Of a stretch of DNA of 64,000 nucleotides, positions 60,543 through 64,000 are shown piece after piece. Location: positions 32,757,045 to 32,821,044 of the forward strand of contig OY282558.1 of NCBI GenBank assembly GCA_958295665.1, read 5' to 3'. Numbering within the stretch: position 1 is the stretch's first letter; each line of letters opens with the position of its first letter. The notes beneath the pieces were generated by a model. That model was not told the DNA's origin. It searched no databases and saw only the letters and a list, made by a program, of their open reading frames with translations. The stretch is from Tipula vernalis (lineage: Eukaryota > Arthropoda > Insecta > Diptera > Tipulidae). Made by a program: the position numbers and the translations under genes.

Positions 60543-60548
60543 AATAAA
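60543..60548 (+). terminator. Poly(A) signal of CWC22
   Basis: AATAAA 118 bases after the stop codon, with a T-rich stretch following at about 60560. It is the first canonical signal downstream. Confidence 0.55.
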
Positions 60549-60609
60549 ACACTTTACACCCTTTTTTTAAACCTTTTGCTAATGCTCGCTTTTAAGAGAT
60601 AGTAAAATA

Positions 60610-60656
60610 GTAGATAGTAAAATAGCAAACTAGTATAATACTATTTTACTATCTAC
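60610..60656. repeat. 16-bp perfect hairpin
   Basis: GTAGATAGTAAAATAG at 60610-60625 and its complement at 60641-60656, with a 15-base loop. It lies just after the CWC22 poly(A) signal. Confidence 0.65.
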
Positions 60657-60918
60657 CGTAGTCGTTTTTACACCGTATAAAATATTCATAAAAAACAAAA
60701 TAATGGTAAAGTATAATTTCCGAATACACTTAAATATTTCAAGACCAATTTATCAACAATCATAAATTTTCCTTCTTTAATAAAATAAAATATAATAGGT
60801 ATTAAAATTTGGTAGCTATCAAATCAAAATATTATATTTTATTTTTGCTATTATACTATCAAAACATCGGTTTTACTCCGGATAGCAGAATACTATTTTG
60901 GTATTACACCTGTCCCTT

Positions 60919-60961
60919 GATTAACACGGTAATTATGTTCCAACAAATTACCGTGTTAATC
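60919..60961. repeat. 16-bp perfect hairpin
   Basis: GATTAACACGGTAATT at 60919-60934 and its complement at 60946-60961, with an 11-base loop. Confidence 0.65.
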
Positions 60962-61135
60962 GCGACTATTAAATATGTACATACATTTAATTTGAAAATT
61001 AGGGCATTACTATGTATTTGTGTATGTATACTCAGACTTGGAGAATATGCAAGAAAAAAGGAACAAAAATCTCCAAAAATATGTTATGTAGAACAATCCA
61101 TACACGGATTTTTTTGAAAAATAATCTAAACAACA

Positions 61136-61160
61136 GGGGCCCTATTCTCGAATTCCACAT
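61136..61160. repeat. Solo terminus of the GGGGGCC MITE family
   Basis: GGGGCCCTATTCTCGAATTC and following CAC match the end of the MITE at 54848. No second end was found nearby. Confidence 0.6.
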
Positions 61161-61212
61161 ACATAACAAAATCGTTATTTATTTTATTTATTTACAAATT
61201 AATTTATATTGT

Positions 61213-61266
61213 TTTTGGCACACTCCATTTTGAGCAAGAGCTCATTCATAATGGAGTGTACCAAAA
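61213..61266. repeat. Short hairpin around TGGCACACTCCATT
   Basis: The arms TTTTGGCACACTCCATT (61213-61229) and AATGGAGTGTACCAAAA (61250-61266) pair with one mismatch, with a 20-base loop that partly extends the stem. The size is compatible with a small hairpin RNA or a mini MITE. Confidence 0.5.
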
Positions 61267-61269
61267 GAA

Positions 61270-62320
61270 TTAAAGAATAACAAATAATTTAAGAACGTAG
61301 ATTCTTCCTCGAAGGGAAAGTTTTCCTTTCTTCATCAGCAACTCTTTCATCAAAGGGTAGGCTAACATGAAGTCAACGGCAATAGCGTGTTTTGTATGTG
61401 TTACCATATCTGCAGCCAAGATCACAATATTGTCCCTCAACTCTGGTAATCACTACTCTCATCTCCCCTCTAACTGCTGCATACATTTCCGATTATTTTA
61501 CTATTAGGAGTCATCAGAACTTCACGTATCATCATCGACGGGTCCCCAAGATAATAGGAGTATTAGTTTAATAAAAATACAAAATCGCACTACAGAAGTC
61601 TTTCTGCATGCGCCTACCTTCAGTAGTATGAAATTATTCATTCCAGAATGAAAATACACGGCATTGTTGTTGTAAAATTTCCAAAGTAAGACTACAGTTG
61701 TTTTAAAATTCCCAAAGTTATGTGGAGTTCGATTGGGCAAAATAAATCAATTTACTGTCAAAAAAAATGATTTAAATCAATACGTGCCTGGGCAGAATAA
61801 ATCATTTATTTTTCGATTTAACAGAGTATTCTTAATGCAAAAACCTTGTGTAATTTGTTTTTACATAGCTTTTTATGTCGATTTCGATTCGTCTTTTACA
61901 AATCTTTGAAAGATGAAAGATCAGTGATCACTCTCTACTGCTGTGTGAATCGAACAGTTGCTCTGTATTATATATGAGTGTTTTCGATAAACTTAACCTA
62001 CAATTTTTACAAAAGGTCGATACTCGATAAAAAAAACATAACATATTCTTATGTTATATACATAACAACAACAAGTTAATTCTTTAATATAAAATATTTC
62101 TATAAAAATAAACAGAAACACAAAACACAAATGACACTTTCAAAATGACAGTTCTGTTTGTGTTTGAATTAGTAAATCTGCCAAAAAATCGAGATTCGTA
62201 AAACAACAACAATTTTGCTCGACCGAGCGACTTTTCTTGACAAATCGAACAGTTTGACAGCAGAAAGCTCTTTTTTGGTGAATCGAAAACCAAATTGGTA
62301 TTCAGATCGATCTGATCGAT
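61270..62320. other. AT-rich stretch without a supported gene
   Basis: Short frames on both strands only; no family match, exon chain or array. Confidence 0.5.
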
Positions 62321-62323
62321 TAA

Positions 62324-62804
62324 TGCTGTGTTTCTTATTTCTGATCTAATCAATCTGATTGATCTGAGTACTAAAACGTTGTTTCTTATTTCAGATCAGA
62401 TCGATCTGATCAATTTTTTTGCTGTTTCTTATTTTTTTTCAGATTGATTAGATTGATTTTTTTGATTTGTAAAAATATTCCGATTTCTCAGATTAGTTTT
62501 AGTTTAGCTAACTTCACGTAATTCAAATACATACATTAATGCATAGAAAGATGTCATTCTCATCACTTAATTTTTTTGCAAAACGTTATTAAAATGAAAA
62601 TAGAATGAAATTTTAATTCTTATGTGGACGAAGAAAAATTGTTTTATTAAATAATGAGTTGAAAAATTTTTTGATCTAAAAAATCTGAAACCTGTTTCTT
62701 ATTTCAGATCCACCAAACCGATCTGATTTCAGATTTCAAAATCTGCTCGATCTACGGATTTAAATAAGAAACACAGCATATGATCGGAAATAAGAAACAC
62801 AGCA
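62324..62804. mobile_element. 481-bp MITE with 18-bp terminal inverted repeats and GATC-rich subterminal repeats
   Basis: TGCTGTGTTTCTTATTTC at 62324-62341 is the exact complement of the end at 62787-62804. Copies of TTTCTTATTTCAGATC recur inside near 62379 and 62696, and a second inverted end lies at about 62761-62779. GATCTGATCGAT-type motifs are dense near both ends. It is non-coding. Repeated subterminal motifs are typical of transposase-binding sites in hAT-like and related DNA transposons. Confidence 0.75.
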
Positions 62805-64000
62805 CTAAAATGTCAGAAAAATTCAAACAAAACTTTTCGGACATATGGTTTCTTGGGTGTAGTTCGAAAAATATATTTTGGTTTTCTACCTAATTTTAAT
62901 TCTATGATGTGGCGTCCGTGATTCTAGACTCAATTATAGAAAAAAGGTTCTATCAGGAAAATTAAGATGTCTACCTTCATATACAATAAATCATTAATTG
63001 TTAATATTTAAAATAAATTATTTTATTAATAATTTACACAAATTTAAAAGGGATAAATAAATTACAAAGTGATAAAATATTATTTTGTCAAACAAAAAAT
63101 TAATTAAAAAAATAATAACTTTTGGTTTCCATTTTGTCGTGTCATTTCGAGTTTTTTTTTTTTATTGAAGTGCTGCGTCACAAATAAACAATTCTTTGTT
63201 AATTTTTATTGTTAAATTACGTTAACCATATTTTAGAAAATATAAGATAATATTTTTGACAAATTATAATAATTTCATTGTAAGTATGTTGAACACAGTG
63301 CAATTATTTATTGTAAATAATCAATCGAGTGTCGTCTATTAAAAATCTCATTCCATACTTCTTAATGAAAAAATATCTTTAATTTTTATGGAATGCGTCA
63401 TCTTATTATGTATTATTAAATTATTAGTTTGTATTATTAATAAATTAAATTTAATTATTTAAAACAAAGCTATAAATCTAATTGAAAGTTCTTGTAGTGA
63501 AGTACTATATTAATATCTGGTACATAATTACTACAAATACATATAATTTAATTAGCTTATTAATTTCGAGGTCACTTATAAATTCGGATGAGTACCTATG
63601 TTATTGAATGATAAAATATCGTAATAAAATGTTTTCGAATAGTGAAAATTGTACTCGCTTTTAAATATTTGTGATTCAATTAATTAGCAATAAATTAAAT
63701 ATTTTCGAAGTTGTACAATAGCTATATGATAAAAGTTATGGCTAAATTTACATGAAACATCATGTGATTACATAAATAATGATAGAGCTCGCTGGTAAGC
63801 AAGGGTGGTAATCGAATTTTTTTTTTTAAGTAAAACGCCTTTTTAATTAGGAATGTAGATAAGACAAAATAGAATTGTTTTTTTTATAGTTTAGATGGCT
63901 AAAATTCTAAAATGAAATGAGATCACTGTACTAACACGTCTCAGCCAAAAAAATTTTTTAATTCCTTGCAGTAACAGAACACAAAATAGTCTACGCGCAT
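62805..64000. other. AT-rich end of window, nothing supported
   Basis: No reading frame or repeat that I can support. Confidence 0.5.

Overview
The window is AT-rich eukaryotic nuclear DNA, most likely from an insect. Two conserved, intron-bearing splicing-related genes sit among many retrotransposon and MITE-type insertions. The mix of a Jockey-type LINE, an I-like LINE, Ty3-, copia- and BEL/Pao-type LTR elements and a mariner relic fits an arthropod. I cannot name a species; a dipteran is only a guess. I saw no bacterial-style operons, CRISPR arrays, rRNA or tRNA genes.

Layout. Positions 1-2.8 kb are AT-rich with no supported gene. A foldback element with short-unit repeat arms lies at 2.8-3.6 kb. 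A decayed Ty3-type LTR retrotransposon follows at 3.7-7.2 kb, interrupted by two small retroposed inserts and a 0.65 kb palindromic element, then mariner and probable BEL/Pao relics up to about 9.8 kb. An I-like LINE relic runs from 12.4 to 23.1 kb and is split by a very young LTR element (13987-21511). That element has two 2629-bp LTRs, in which I noticed one difference, and a coding-free 2.27 kb interior. Next come a possible hAT-like fragment, a MITE at 24.4 kb, a minisatellite at 28.5-28.9 kb and a copia relic on the minus strand at 30.0-31.4 kb.

Conserved genes. The minus strand from 53.9 down to 33.8 kb carries a KHDC4 (BLOM7)-like KH-domain RNA-binding protein. I reconstruct six coding exons with matching splice phases and 1092 codons. 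Its first visible intron holds a young 5'-truncated Jockey LINE (47254-51692) with a perfect 12-bp target-site duplication and about 31 A at its end, in the opposite orientation. Divergently on the plus strand, 56724-60425 encodes CWC22 (Drosophila nucampholin), the spliceosomal factor that loads eIF4A3. Its RS-like N-terminus has been expanded by 201-bp tandem repeats and a 582-bp-spaced duplication.

The 2.8 kb between the two gene starts contains nested MITEs. The 60.4-64 kb tail holds small hairpins and another MITE of the same family. The two genes are both tied to pre-mRNA splicing; everything else looks like mobile DNA or unannotatable AT-rich sequence.
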